Source of the DNA: a virus
Length of the DNA stretch: 40,518 bases
IMG/VR virus record: IMGVR_UViG_3300009002_000753
Location: 1-40,518 of that record
Reading direction: 5' to 3' (one strand)
The position numbers and the translations under genes are program-made. Of the stretch, positions 7,344-15,446 are shown piece after piece. The notes under the pieces are model-generated. The model had not been told where the DNA came from, made no database searches, and saw nothing but the letters and a program-made list of their open reading frames with translations. Positions within the stretch are counted from its first letter, which is position 1. Each line of letters begins with the position of its first letter.

Positions 7344-7813
7344 TTTGTATTATGTGTTTTGTTAATTCCTATATCGAGTAAGCAAACAGTATCTGCTACT
7401 TCATAACCCGCAAGTTCACAAAGTAGTTTTGCTGCTGCCATTGTTCCACCGGTCGCGAATACATCATCAACAATTATAACCGTACCAGAACCTTTTTGCA
7501 TTTCTACCGTATCTCTTCCATACTCCAATCCATACTCTAATGATACTAAGTCATTATTAGGTAGCTTGCCAGCTTTTCTAATCAACTTAAGACCAGCATG
7601 ACAGTGATCTGCCATAGCGGCCGCGAATATAAATCCTCTTGATTCTATACCTACCCAGTAATCAACACCTACTACATCAAAATTAGTAATGCGCTTCATC
7701 TCTGCTACTGCTTGATGGAACGCGAATGGATCTGCAAGCAACGGTTGAATGTCTTTATAATTTATCCCTTTTTTTGGAAAGTCGGGCACTTCAGTTATAT
7801 AGTCTTTTAACAT
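7325..7813 (-). CDS. apt: Adenine phosphoribosyltransferase
   Basis: A 162-residue type I phosphoribosyltransferase. It shows the APRT N-terminus (DYITEVPDFPKKGINYKDIQPLL), the IESRGFIFAAAMA loop and the PRPP-binding signature VIIVDDVFATGGTMAAA. APRT joins adenine and PRPP to give AMP and pyrophosphate. The protein is slightly shorter than bacterial APRT (about 170-180 residues), missing some C-terminal residues. It overlaps the nucleosidase downstream and a membrane protein upstream. Cytosolic purine salvage during infection is the simplest role. Confidence 0.9.
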   Translation of the reverse strand: MLKDYITEVPDFPKKGINYKDIQPLLADPFAFHQAVAEMKRITNFDVVGVDYWVGIESRGFIFAAAMADHCHAGLKLIRKAGKLPNNDLVSLEYGLEYGRDTVEMQKGSGTVIIVDDVFATGGTMAAAKLLCELAGYEVADTVCLLDIGINKTHNTKCLISY

Positions 7814-8109
7814 AATTCACATTCAGGCATAAACCACCATATTACCAATATCACTATTACAGCAACTACTGTCACTATCAGTTGAATTGGTTTATTTTGT
7901 TTTTCTTTCCAAGCTTTGAGTTTTAATCCCCATCTATATCCAATTCCTGCAGACCAGTCCATTGCTCTACCTATCCAATCAAATGGCGGCACCTTTAACA
8001 ACGTTACTAATCCTATAAGAAATCCTGTAAAGTATTCTCCTCCAAGCATAAGAATAATCGATGCTGCGATGAAGTAATACCCTATATACTTTTTAAGGTG
8101 TTCTCTCAT
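7807..8109 (-). CDS. Small membrane protein (two helices)
   Basis: A 100-residue protein with hydrophobic segments at about residues 10-38 (YYFIAASIILMLGGEYFTGF and onward) and 75-93 (LIVTVVAVIVILVIWWFM), joined by a basic amphipathic loop (GLKLKAWKEKQNK). The C-terminus is PECELC. It overlaps apt by 7 bp and the gene upstream by 4 bp. Two helices and a short cationic loop recall holin-like proteins, but the evidence is only topological. Confidence 0.65.
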   Translation of the reverse strand: MREHLKKYIGYYFIAASIILMLGGEYFTGFLIGLVTLLKVPPFDWIGRAMDWSAGIGYRWGLKLKAWKEKQNKPIQLIVTVVAVIVILVIWWFMPECELC

Positions 8110-8270
8110 TTCTGTGTTTTGTTTTTCTGGTATATTTCTTCTTGTTCTTCACTGGCGATGGCATGCGCAGAGCATGGACCCACTCTTGGTAGGTCAACAC
8201 CACTTCCTCCAACTTTACCTCTTTTTTCTCTCTTTTCGTTCCACTCATCACTAAAGTAAATAAATTCCAT
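8106..8270 (-). CDS. Small soluble protein (54 aa)
   Basis: Start placed at ATG 8270, giving MEFIYFSDEWNEKREKRGK. An upstream frame opened by GTG at 8330 would begin inside the terminator hairpin at 8315-8341 and is rejected. The 54 residues are charged, with PRVGPCSAHAIASEEQEE in the middle. Function is unknown. A TATATTGTAG stretch and ATATTTATAATA lie just upstream and may hold the promoter, since the terminator isolates the gene from upstream transcription. Confidence 0.6.
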   Translation of the reverse strand: MEFIYFSDEWNEKREKRGKVGGSGVDLPRVGPCSAHAIASEEQEEIYQKNKTQK

Positions 8271-8314
8271 ACTACAATATACGATTTTTATTATAAATAT
8301 CCAAAGAATAAACA

Positions 8315-8341
8315 ATAAAAAACCCGGCACGTCTGCCGGGC
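8315..8341 (-). terminator. Rho-independent terminator
   Basis: Minus-strand CCCGGCA, a four-base loop and TGCCGGG give a perfect 7-bp GC-rich stem followed by six T. It ends a transcript arriving from coordinates above 8342. Confidence 0.9.
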
Positions 8342-8342
8342 T

Positions 8343-8460
8343 ATTGATGTTAAGAAGTGTACTGCAACCGGATGCAATTAAGATTACCGGAAATTTCTTT
8401 TACGCTCACGGGGTACTTGACGCCGGACTACTCCATACCGACTTTCTTACCTTAACTAAC
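8343..8460 (-). ncRNA. Candidate structured small RNA
   Basis: This stretch is enclosed between two strong minus-strand terminators (8518-8546 and 8315-8341), and no credible gene was found in it on either strand. On the minus strand GTTAAG at 8456-8451 can pair with CTTAAC at 8354-8349, enclosing about 96 nt. Inside, GTCGG can pair with CCGGC, and CCGG boxes flank AATCTTAATTGC. It is noticeably more GC-rich than the intergenic DNA around it. It looks like a short independently terminated RNA. I do not recognise it as a known riboswitch or RNA family, and the pairing was judged by eye. Confidence 0.4.
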
Positions 8461-8517
8461 TTACTACAATATATGAATAATAAAGTTCATATGCAACTAT
8501 ATCACCATATATTTCCC

Positions 8518-8546
8518 AAAAAAAACCCCTCCGTTTCCGGAAGGGC
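8518..8546 (-). terminator. Rho-independent terminator after the histone-like gene
   Basis: Minus-strand CCCTTCCG, loop GAAA and CGGAGGGG form an 8-bp stem with one G-U pair and a stable GNRA-type tetraloop, followed by eight T. It closes the transcript that carries groES, groEL, nadE, the membrane protein and the histone-like gene. Confidence 0.9.
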
Positions 8547-8592
8547 TTGTCAAATTCGCGCGTGGCGACTTCGTCGGAGAGAGAAACGCCCC

Positions 8593-8763
8593 CTACCCCT
8601 TCGTTGCCTCCATATTCGCTTTCTTGTAAGGTGTAATTAATTTTTTAATCTCACCTGCTGCTTTACGAGCTCTTGCTTGTGAAGTCTTTGTACTTCCGCT
8701 ATTATTTTCAGCTAGTACATTAAATTGCTCTGCAATTTGTTCGAATAATTCTTCTTTGTTCAT
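8593..8763 (-). CDS. Histone H1-like (Hc1-type) DNA-binding protein
   Basis: A 56-residue protein starting MNKEELFEQIAEQFNVLAEN and continuing through STKTSQARARKAAGEIKKL to a basic tail. The order acidic helix, then short linker, then [AS]RARKA..EIK.L, matches the Hc1-type H1-like proteins common in Bacteroidota (typical motif GTRARKALQELKK). Such proteins bind and compact DNA. Its ATG overlaps the stop of the membrane-protein gene (ATGA), and a terminator follows 46 bp after the stop. The assignment is from motif memory, so moderate confidence. Confidence 0.6.
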   Translation of the reverse strand: MNKEELFEQIAEQFNVLAENNSGSTKTSQARARKAAGEIKKLITPYKKANMEATKG

Positions 8764-9245
8764 AATTGTTTAATTAATTTATATTTAGTGAATGAATAAC
8801 TATACTTTAAGATATAGCTGAAAAATAAATCTCCTGCTATTGCATTAATAAAGAAAGGAATTGCTAAAGTATAACAAAGTACAAATCCTTCTATAGTTTT
8901 TGGATAACCAGTCAACCATACTCCAAAGTTAGTAACAATGAAGAATATTAAACTGCTCATCAGTATATTTTTAGTCTTAACGGTCTTCCAATAGTGACCA
9001 AGTAAACTGATAGCTAAGAAGGAACCGTAAACCCAAATCGATATTGAGTAAAACCCTAAGTAGATATCTGATATCGCCATAGCTATTAATGGAAGAAGAG
9101 TTCCTAACACTCTATTACTAAAAGTAGTTGCTCCAAATAATGCTAAGGCAACTATAGGAGTAAAGTTAGGAGGATGAGGTGCTAATCTTACAAAGACAGC
9201 CAACACTACAAACATTAACGTTATAAGTTCTTTATGTTTAAGCAT
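8760..9245 (-). CDS. ECF-transporter S-component-like membrane protein (DUF6580-like)
   Basis: A 161-residue protein with five or six hydrophobic segments. It opens with a conserved RLAPHPPNFTPIVALALFG, the signature I associate with DUF6580 proteins, which are related to substrate-binding S components of energy-coupling-factor vitamin transporters. An IAMAISDIYLGFY segment follows. No ATPase or T component is seen in the window, so it would have to use host ECF modules or act alone. Substrate is unknown. It overlaps nadE by 8 bp and the histone-like gene by 4 bp, so it belongs to the chaperone-nadE transcript. Confidence 0.7.
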   Translation of the reverse strand: MLKHKELITLMFVVLAVFVRLAPHPPNFTPIVALALFGATTFSNRVLGTLLPLIAMAISDIYLGFYSISIWVYGSFLAISLLGHYWKTVKTKNILMSSLIFFIVTNFGVWLTGYPKTIEGFVLCYTLAIPFFINAIAGDLFFSYILKYSYSFTKYKLIKQL

Positions 9246-9987
9246 CTTTAGTATTTGGACAAATTGGTATAGGTACCATCTTATGATTATTTCTATACTG
9301 GAAGCTATAAAAGATTTTTAGTACTTCTTTTTGCCTTTTAGTAAGTTTTCTCTTATCACCTCCAAAAGTCATAGCCCATTCGAGTTCATCGTATGTACAT
9401 CCTATTTGATCTTCATCTGTGCGATCGTCTCCCCAAAGTCCATCTGTTGGGGCAGCGTCAATAATCTCTAAGAGAATTCCTAATTCACAAGCAGCTTCTT
9501 TTACTTCAGATTTCATTAAATCTGCTATTGGACTAATATCAACTCCTCCGTCTCCATATTTAGTATAGAACCCAATTCCGAAGTCTTCTACTTTATTACC
9601 AGTTCCTACTACTAATCCGTTGACCATTGCAGCAGCGTGATATAAAGTAGTCATTCTTAGTCTTGATCTAGAATTAGCTAATGCTAACTTATCCTCTTTC
9701 TCAAATACGTTCTTGAAAGCCCAAAAAACCTCGTCTAAATTAAACTGTAAAGGAATTACATTCTCATACTTATTACAAAGCCATTCAATGTGAGATTCTG
9801 CTCTGCTGAGCTCTTCTTTGTTTTGTTCAATTGGAAGAGAGACTACATAAGTCAGTGCCCCAGTTTCTGCACATAAGGTAGAAGTAACGGCGGAGTCTAT
9901 TCCGCCGCTTACTCCAATAACAAAGGTTTTATCATTTGCCTCCTTACTGTAATCACGTAACCAATTTGTAATAAAAGTATATTTCAT
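9238..9987 (-). CDS. nadE: NAD synthetase, ammonia-dependent type
   Basis: A 249-residue protein with the N-type ATP pyrophosphatase P-loop VIGVSGGIDSAV (SGGIDS at residues 27-32). It also has LVVGTGNKVEDFGIGFYTKYGDGGVDISP, the deamido-NAD-binding segment of NadE, and the C-terminal RNNHKMVPIP typical of the family. It adenylates deamido-NAD and amidates it to NAD. No glutaminase domain is present, so it should use ammonia. Its ATG overlaps the groEL stop (TAATG), making it part of the chaperone transcript. Confidence 0.9.
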   Translation of the reverse strand: MKYTFITNWLRDYSKEANDKTFVIGVSGGIDSAVTSTLCAETGALTYVVSLPIEQNKEELSRAESHIEWLCNKYENVIPLQFNLDEVFWAFKNVFEKEDKLALANSRSRLRMTTLYHAAAMVNGLVVGTGNKVEDFGIGFYTKYGDGGVDISPIADLMKSEVKEAACELGILLEIIDAAPTDGLWGDDRTDEDQIGCTYDELEWAMTFGGDKRKLTKRQKEVLKIFYSFQYRNNHKMVPIPICPNTKDA

Positions 9988-11642
9988 TATCCTAATAACA
10001 TTTGTTGAGCTGGATCTACTGGTGTTTTAGAATCTACAGTCTTATCTATCGATACTACTGCTTCAGTAATTAACATCGTTCCGGCTACAGATACTGCATT
10101 CTCTAATGCTAGTCTAGTAACTTTAGTTGGATCGATAATACCTTCTTTAAACATATTAGCAAAGTCCTCTGCTCTTGAATTATAACCGTACCATTGATCT
10201 TTCTTTTTAAGGTCAATTTTCGTTTTGATATCCTCTATTTCTTTTTCTGAATAACCAGCATTGTAGAGTATCTGATAGAAAGGTCTTTCAATTGATTCAA
10301 GTAATATTTGAATACCTACTTGTTCACTTGAAGATAGCTTTTTAAACTTACCTTTATCTTTATATTCTCTAAGTAGAGTTGCTGCATTAAGTAGTGCTAC
10401 TCCTCCTCCAGGTAGAATTCCTTCCTCTAGAGCTGCCTTAGTGGCGTGAAGAGCATCATCTACTCGATCTTTCTTCTCTTTCATTTCTATTTCTGTATGT
10501 CCACCTACATGAACTATAGCAACTCCTCCTATAAGTTTACCTAATCTATCTTGAAGGTTTTCTTTCTCAAAAGGTGAATTCGATTCATCGATTTGAGTTC
10601 TAATCTCTTGAACTCTCTCTTCGATTCTATCTTCAGCTCCTTTCGCATCAATAATAGTACAAGTATCTTTAGATACAGTAGCCTTAACTGCTTTACCTAG
10701 CCATTCAGGTTTAAATTTATCTAATCTCATACCTTTCTCTGATGAAATTACTGTACCTCCGGTTAAGATAGCGATATCTTCTAGAGTTGCTTTTTTCCTA
10801 TCTCCAAAGTCTGGTGCTTTTACAGCTGCTACGGGAAGGATACCTCTCATCTTATTAACTACCATAGTAGATAACGCCTCTCCATCGATATCGTCAGCTA
10901 TTACTAATAGCGACTTATTTTGTTGAGAGACTGCTTCTAAGACAGGAAGTAACTCCTTGACTTGATTTAGTCTTTTATCGGTAATAAGTATAAACGGATC
11001 ACGAAGGACAGCAGTCATGGTATTGTTGTCTGTAACGAAGTATGGAGACTTATAACCTCTGTTGAATTGCATTCCTTCAACTGTTTCTAAATATGTTTCC
11101 CCAGTCTTTGACTCTTCGATTGCAACTACACCATCCTGTCCTACTTTTTCCATAGCAGTAGAAATTAATTCACCAACTTCTGTATCGTTATTGGCAGAGA
11201 TAGTAGCGACTTGCTTTAGCTGTCCTTCGTCCGTTATATCTTTACTTACTGATTCTAAATACTCTACAGCTACTTTAGTAGCTTGTTCAATTCCTTTCTT
11301 TACCTGCACTGCAGTATGATCACCAATGGTACCTAAACCTTTTTGGAATATTTCTCTTGCTAGTAACGTAGACGTAGTAGTTCCATCACCAGCTTCTTCT
11401 GCTGTTTTAATTGATGCTTGTTTAACTAACTGTGCACCTACATTTTGTAACGGGTCTTTAAGTTCAATAGACTTAGCTACTGTTACACCGTCTTTGGTTG
11501 ATATAGGGTTACCCTGTTGTTGTTCTATAATAACATTTCTACCTGCTGGTCCTAATGTACACACAACGGTCTTTGCTAATTTTTCGATACCTTCTGAAAG
11601 TCCTACTCTAGCTTTGTGGTTAAATTCTAATTCTTTGCTCAT
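9987..11642 (-). CDS. groL: GroEL chaperonin
   Basis: A 551-residue chaperonin close to the usual 545 residues. The nucleotide-binding DGTTT is at residues 86-90 and the catalytic Asp lies in [10 protein letters not shown], equivalent to Asp398 of E. coli. The glycine cluster [11 protein letters not shown] is present. The C-terminus ends [12 protein letters not shown] without the usual Gly-Gly-Met repeat tail. A segment around residues 470-500 ([20 protein letters not shown]) looks more charged than in cellular homologues. groES lies immediately upstream, so the phage supplies both chamber and lid. It probably folds phage virion or replication proteins. Confidence 0.97.
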   Translation of the reverse strand: MSKELEFNHKARVGLSEGIEKLAKTVVCTLGPAGRNVIIEQQQGNPISTKDGVTVAKSIELKDPLQNVGAQLVKQASIKTAEEAGDGTTTSTLLAREIFQKGLGTIGDHTAVQVKKGIEQATKVAVEYLESVSKDITDEGQLKQVATISANNDTEVGELISTAMEKVGQDGVVAIEESKTGETYLETVEGMQFNRGYKSPYFVTDNNTMTAVLRDPFILITDKRLNQVKELLPVLEAVSQQNKSLLVIADDIDGEALSTMVVNKMRGILPVAAVKAPDFGDRKKATLEDIAILTGGTVISSEKGMRLDKFKPEWLGKAVKATVSKDTCTIIDAKGAEDRIEERVQEIRTQIDESNSPFEKENLQDRLGKLIGGVAIVHVGGHTEIEMKEKKDRVDDALHATKAALEEGILPGGGVALLNAATLLREYKDKGKFKKLSSSEQVGIQILLESIERPFYQILYNAGYSEKEIEDIKTKIDLKKKDQWYGYNSRAEDFANMFKEGIIDPTKVTRLALENAVSVAGTMLITEAVVSIDKTVDSKTPVDPAQQMLLG

Positions 11643-11644
11643 GC

Positions 11645-11953
11645 TTATGCTTCTTTAATAACTGCTAAAATTTCTCTATCTTGCGCTACGTAGTACTCAT
11701 CTCCTTCGAAATCAATACGTAATGTACCGATTTTAGGAACTAGTACAACATCTCCTACTTTGCAGGATCTAACACTAATAATTTTACTTGGATCTAATTC
11801 GGACTGTCTTCCAGGACCGACGGCAAGTACTTCACCCATTTCAGGCTTCTCTTTACCCATATCGGGGATAACTATATTTCCGTAAGTTTGTTCTCCTTCG
11901 TCTATTGGTTTGAGGAGAATCCTATCATTTGTTGGTAATAACTGTTTTGACAT
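11645..11953 (-). CDS. groS: GroES co-chaperonin
   Basis: A 102-residue protein of the usual size. It opens LLPTNDRILLKPID, carries a mobile loop with YGNIVIPDMGKEKPEMGEV, and has the roof and C-terminal strands YYVAQDREILAVI. In the loop the usual hydrophobic GGI tripeptide reads GNI. The IPD..KEKP form of the loop is the one seen in Bacteroidota chromosomal GroES, supporting the host assignment. It caps GroEL rings. A strong promoter-like motif lies 14-34 bp upstream, and groEL follows with a 2-bp gap. Confidence 0.96.
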   Translation of the reverse strand: MSKQLLPTNDRILLKPIDEGEQTYGNIVIPDMGKEKPEMGEVLAVGPGRQSELDPSKIISVRSCKVGDVVLVPKIGTLRIDFEGDEYYVAQDREILAVIKEA

Positions 11954-11966
11954 ATGTAACTTTGTT

Positions 11967-11987
11967 TATTTATATTAATATAAGAAT
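11967..11987 (-). promoter_or_regulatory. Promoter-like motif before groES
   Basis: Minus strand TTCTTATATTAATATAAATA, the best copy of the recurrent motif. It also contains TATAAATA, identical to the T4 late-promoter consensus. The groES ATG follows at 11953. In such AT-rich DNA a chance match cannot be excluded for a single site; the repetition across genes is the evidence. Confidence 0.6.
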
Positions 11988-12021
11988 AAAAATTGGAAGA
12001 ACAAACCCAGAGCTGGTTTAT

Positions 12022-12441
12022 TTAGCTAATTTTCAAAGTTCTTGGCTCTGATCCTTTAGCAAAAGGGATAATAACTTGCAATAGTCCATTTTTAAACTCA
12101 GCTGTTGCTTTGCCTAAATTAAACTGACTATCTATTTTCCAACCTAAGTTAAATGATCTTTTAGCAATACCTCTATGGATATATTCGCCTAAGTCATCTT
12201 CTTTTGGTTTATCGTAATTTACTCTGATTATATTACCCTCAACGAGAATTTGGATATCATCCTTAGAAATTCCGGTACAAGCAATGTCTAGTCCTAGACC
12301 GTTGTCTCTTTCGTAAATATCTACTGGGTGGGGTAATTTGGAATCTGCTAAAGGTTGATACCTGTTAGCTGTTTGCAGGAAGTTCCTGACTAAGATGTCG
12401 AACGGATTACGCTCATATATTACATTTCTTAATGTACTCAT
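12022..12441 (-). CDS. Hsp20/alpha-crystallin small heat-shock protein
   Basis: A 139-residue protein with an N-terminal segment of about 40 residues and then an alpha-crystallin domain (PVDIYERDNGLGLDIACTGI to EFKNGLLQVIIP). The conserved A-x-x-x-x-G-x-L signature appears as AEFKNGLLQVIIP, and the C-terminal tail ends PRTLKIS with an IXI-like motif. It should hold unfolding proteins for refolding. Hsp20 genes are known in T4-like cyanophages. It lies just upstream of groES-groEL, with its own transcription unit separated by 68 bp. Confidence 0.92.
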   Translation of the reverse strand: MSTLRNVIYERNPFDILVRNFLQTANRYQPLADSKLPHPVDIYERDNGLGLDIACTGISKDDIQILVEGNIIRVNYDKPKEDDLGEYIHRGIAKRSFNLGWKIDSQFNLGKATAEFKNGLLQVIIPFAKGSEPRTLKIS

Positions 12442-12515
12442 ATCATTTGTATTTGTGATGCCCTAAGGTCATCGGTTAATTAAAATTTAAAGCGCTCTGG
12501 GCTGCCTTCCATTTG

Positions 12516-13046
12516 TTATAAATATCGTTGTTTTTTCTTTTTCTGTTCTTGTCTAAGTCTCTTGCTTAGATCTGGTTTAAAAATTAAATCGTAAGGTACT
12601 TTACCTTCATAGTATATATCCTCATAAAATGAGATTGGTATATTTAATTTTTTTGATAACCATTCTATTTTCTCATCTAAGTACTTTACTTTATCAACAT
12701 AAAACTCTAAAGGGTATTTAGGTTCTATAGTTCCTACTTGCCATTTCAAATGATCTCCTTGTTTTAGGTATTTCATTCCGTGTAGCGCTTGCCAAGATTC
12801 TGCTTGAGCAATTTTATCTTTACGTTGTAGTAAAATAATATTACTAAACCGCTTACTAAAATCTACTATATCATCTAACGTATAATCAACAGTTTTGAAA
12901 GGTATTAATTTAATACATTTAGCCTTCTTTAAATGTTTTATCTCTCTTGGTTCACTAATAAACTTAAAGTCATAATTTTTACTTAATTCGTTACCGAGAT
13001 AAGTACTGCCAGTTCTAGGACCTGATATAATAAGTATACCTTCCAT
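12516..13046 (-). CDS. Sulfotransferase-family protein
   Basis: Start placed at ATG 13046 (MEGILIISGPRTGSTYLGNE), which overlaps the polA stop as TAATG; an ATG at 13064 is possible. The 176-residue protein opens with the PAPS-binding 5' loop, here GPRTGST. A later ILLQRKDKIAQAESWQAL resembles the 3'-phosphate-binding Arg/Ser region of P-loop sulfotransferases. It is shorter than typical cellular sulfotransferases (250 or more residues). It would transfer sulfate from PAPS to an unknown acceptor, or bind nucleotide without transferring. A second member of this family lies at 27358-28005. Confidence 0.75.
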   Translation of the reverse strand: MEGILIISGPRTGSTYLGNELSKNYDFKFISEPREIKHLKKAKCIKLIPFKTVDYTLDDIVDFSKRFSNIILLQRKDKIAQAESWQALHGMKYLKQGDHLKWQVGTIEPKYPLEFYVDKVKYLDEKIEWLSKKLNIPISFYEDIYYEGKVPYDLIFKPDLSKRLRQEQKKKKQRYL

Positions 13047-15433
13047 TAATGTCCTTCTGACCAATTATTAGCAATCTCTGGAGGTGCTTTTAAAGTTACT
13101 CCAGGTAGTTTAGTCGTATTCTCCATAATCTCTTGAACGTAAGGAGCAAACATTGCAGCATCTTTCTCAGCTACGTTAATTATCAATTGATCATGAACCT
13201 GTGCTTGACATACAGCATCGATACCTAGCTCTTTAGCTTTACGGTTGATAACAAGAGCAGCTCTATTTACTACTGCTGCTGCTAATGACTGCAATTGAAA
13301 GTTTAAACAGTTGTTAAGTCCGTTACGGTAATCTCTATAGGCTTGAGTAACTTGATCTCTAGCAGATATCATTTTACCAGTCTTTGGATTAGTCTTAGTA
13401 GGTATCTGAGTTTCTAGTTGCTTTCTATATCTCCAGTCCATCATACGGTCCCCAACTTGCTCATAGATACGTTTAACTTTAGGTAAGTGACGTACACGTC
13501 CTACATAGTTTTCTATCTTACCGTAAGCCTTAACCATTTCTCTTGATCTTTCTCTCCATGCTGCTAGTTCAGGAAAACCATCTAAGTAACCTTTTATAAG
13601 TCCTTCAGCAGTCTTTTGATCTACATCTAAAGTCATCTTAAGAGCATATGCTTCCATACCGTATGCAATACCTAATGAGTATGCTTTAGCTTTATTACGA
13701 GCAACTGGTTCTAACTTCTTAAGGTAGTTATCAGCTTTTTTATCAGCTGAGACTCCGTTAGGGAATCTATCTCTTTGATCGTTTAGCTTCTCAGTTTTTA
13801 TAGCTACAGTAGAATAGAAGTCCCATCCTTTATTAAAGATCTCTTGAAGAGCTTTATCTCCTGTAACACTAGCAAAGCAGTGAGGTTCTAGAGATTCGTA
13901 ATCCGCATCAATAACCTTTCTACCAGGTCCGGCAATTAAGAACTCTCTAACTATATTTACATACTTCATGATTACAGGAGCATCTTCTCCTTCTTCTAGG
14001 GGCTTCGGTAACTGTTGAGCATCAGAACCATATCGACCAGATACAGTACCATTTTGTTTAAAGTAGAAATAATATCTACCGTCTTCCTGACGGTCTCTAA
14101 ACCTGTCTACGTAAGTAGATTTGATCTTAAGTAACTTATTATATATACGTAAATTCTCAGCCCAAGGGTACGTCTTTGCTAGCTCTTCTACCATAGACAT
14201 ATCAAATTTATCTCTACCAGATTTAGTATTCGCTCCTGATACTTTAGGTTTAATACCCATGTATTTAAACACAATCTCACCTAAGTGTTTCTTAGACTGT
14301 ATATTAAGGTATTCACCATCATTAGACTCTTTCCATAGCGACATAGATATTCTAGCTCTTTCTACTTCGTCGATTAACTCTAGATCACCGGTAAGTAAGA
14401 ACTCCTTAATCTTAGAGTCTTCTAGTTCCTCTATATTCTTTTGAGTAAGAGAGTATTTACCAGTTTTCTCGCTTTTAGGTAAAGGAAGAGAGTAACGTTG
14501 TACTAGTCTCTGAGCGAAGTTACCTTTATGAGAAGGAGGGTAAGCATCTGTAGCAGTATCTACTATCCATGCTTTTACTTCTGATACTTCTAATAAAGAT
14601 TTCATAACAATCTCTTTATTCTTTGCTTGATCTTCTGTAATCTCTTTATGAATTCTATCAATCAGTTCTACATCTAAGTCTACTCCTTTCGCTTCCATAG
14701 GAACTGTTACCTCCCTATAGATTGGCATTACTTCGTCTTCGAAGAAGAACTTCTCCAAGCCTTCCTTTCGTAACTTATCCAAATATAAATTGCAAATACG
14801 AAGGGTGAGATCAGTATCAGCACTAGCATATCTGCTAAGAATGTCAAGATCTGCTTTATATATTTCGTATAACTCTTTTGTAACTGATCCTCCATTTTTT
14901 TTAATGCTTTCTTTTAGTATTACTTGTTCTTCGTTAGCAGCTTTTTCTACATCAAGCCCTAACTCCTTTTGGTTCATAATTGCAATAGACTTAAGCCCAA
15001 AGGGATTACCAAAACCAAATGCACCTTCTTCGTACACAGTATGTACTAGAAGTCCTGTATCGACCCAAACATCGGGAAGTAAATCTACACCAAAGTAGTT
15101 CTTTATAAACTGAACATCAAAGGAAGCATTGTGAAATACTAGTTTCTTACCTTTAAGAAGTTTAAGTAAATTTTTACTAATAACTTCAGTAGATTGATCG
15201 TTAATAGTCTGAAGTACTAATTCGTTTTTCTCATAGTCAAATACTAATGTAGGTAAGTAGAAACCTATACCTTCGTCACCAGATACTGACCAACCAATAA
15301 TCTTATTCTTACGAGGATTAAGACCGGTAGTTTCCGTATCGACTGCGATAACGTCTGAGTCTATAATATGTTGATGTAATAGTTTAAGAGTCTTTTCATC
15401 TTGGACCGTGTAATACTTTTTTTCTAATTGCAT
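13046..15433 (-). CDS. polA: Family A DNA polymerase with 3'-5' exonuclease
   Basis: A 795-residue replicative polymerase. An N-terminal proofreading domain has VDTETTG (Asp32, Glu34), HNASFDVQF and YASADTDLTL, the three Exo motifs. The polymerase domain has motif A IDADYESLEPHC near residue 509, motif B KAKAYSLGIAYG near 583 and motif C QVHDQLII near 747. The 5'-3' exonuclease domain is absent; a separate 5' nuclease is encoded at 35029. Motif C is VHDQ where most members have VHDE, and motif A has SLEPH where QIELR is usual. The start follows an AAAGGTTATAT ribosome-binding-like stretch. Confidence 0.96.
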   Translation of the reverse strand: MQLEKKYYTVQDEKTLKLLHQHIIDSDVIAVDTETTGLNPRKNKIIGWSVSGDEGIGFYLPTLVFDYEKNELVLQTINDQSTEVISKNLLKLLKGKKLVFHNASFDVQFIKNYFGVDLLPDVWVDTGLLVHTVYEEGAFGFGNPFGLKSIAIMNQKELGLDVEKAANEEQVILKESIKKNGGSVTKELYEIYKADLDILSRYASADTDLTLRICNLYLDKLRKEGLEKFFFEDEVMPIYREVTVPMEAKGVDLDVELIDRIHKEITEDQAKNKEIVMKSLLEVSEVKAWIVDTATDAYPPSHKGNFAQRLVQRYSLPLPKSEKTGKYSLTQKNIEELEDSKIKEFLLTGDLELIDEVERARISMSLWKESNDGEYLNIQSKKHLGEIVFKYMGIKPKVSGANTKSGRDKFDMSMVEELAKTYPWAENLRIYNKLLKIKSTYVDRFRDRQEDGRYYFYFKQNGTVSGRYGSDAQQLPKPLEEGEDAPVIMKYVNIVREFLIAGPGRKVIDADYESLEPHCFASVTGDKALQEIFNKGWDFYSTVAIKTEKLNDQRDRFPNGVSADKKADNYLKKLEPVARNKAKAYSLGIAYGMEAYALKMTLDVDQKTAEGLIKGYLDGFPELAAWRERSREMVKAYGKIENYVGRVRHLPKVKRIYEQVGDRMMDWRYRKQLETQIPTKTNPKTGKMISARDQVTQAYRDYRNGLNNCLNFQLQSLAAAVVNRAALVINRKAKELGIDAVCQAQVHDQLIINVAEKDAAMFAPYVQEIMENTTKLPGVTLKAPPEIANNWSEGH

Positions 15434-15446
15434 ATATAACCTTTTA

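Noticed and set aside
8271-8330. GTG-started N-terminal extension of the 54-residue gene
   Set aside because: The extension begins within the terminator hairpin at 8315-8341. The ATG at 8270 gives a coherent soluble protein.
8344-8640. A 98-codon plus-strand frame across both terminators
   Set aside because: It runs through two minus-strand terminators and antisense to the histone-like gene, has no recognisable domain, and its Arg-rich C-terminus comes from the complement of the hairpin region.
11062-11658. Long plus-strand frames opposite groEL
   Set aside because: They are low-complexity antisense frames across a strongly conserved gene, expected from its codon pattern.
12000-12020. Possible terminator after the Hsp20 gene
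   Set aside because: The CCAG/CTGG pairing is only 4 bp with a two-base loop, and no T-run follows directly; too weak to call.
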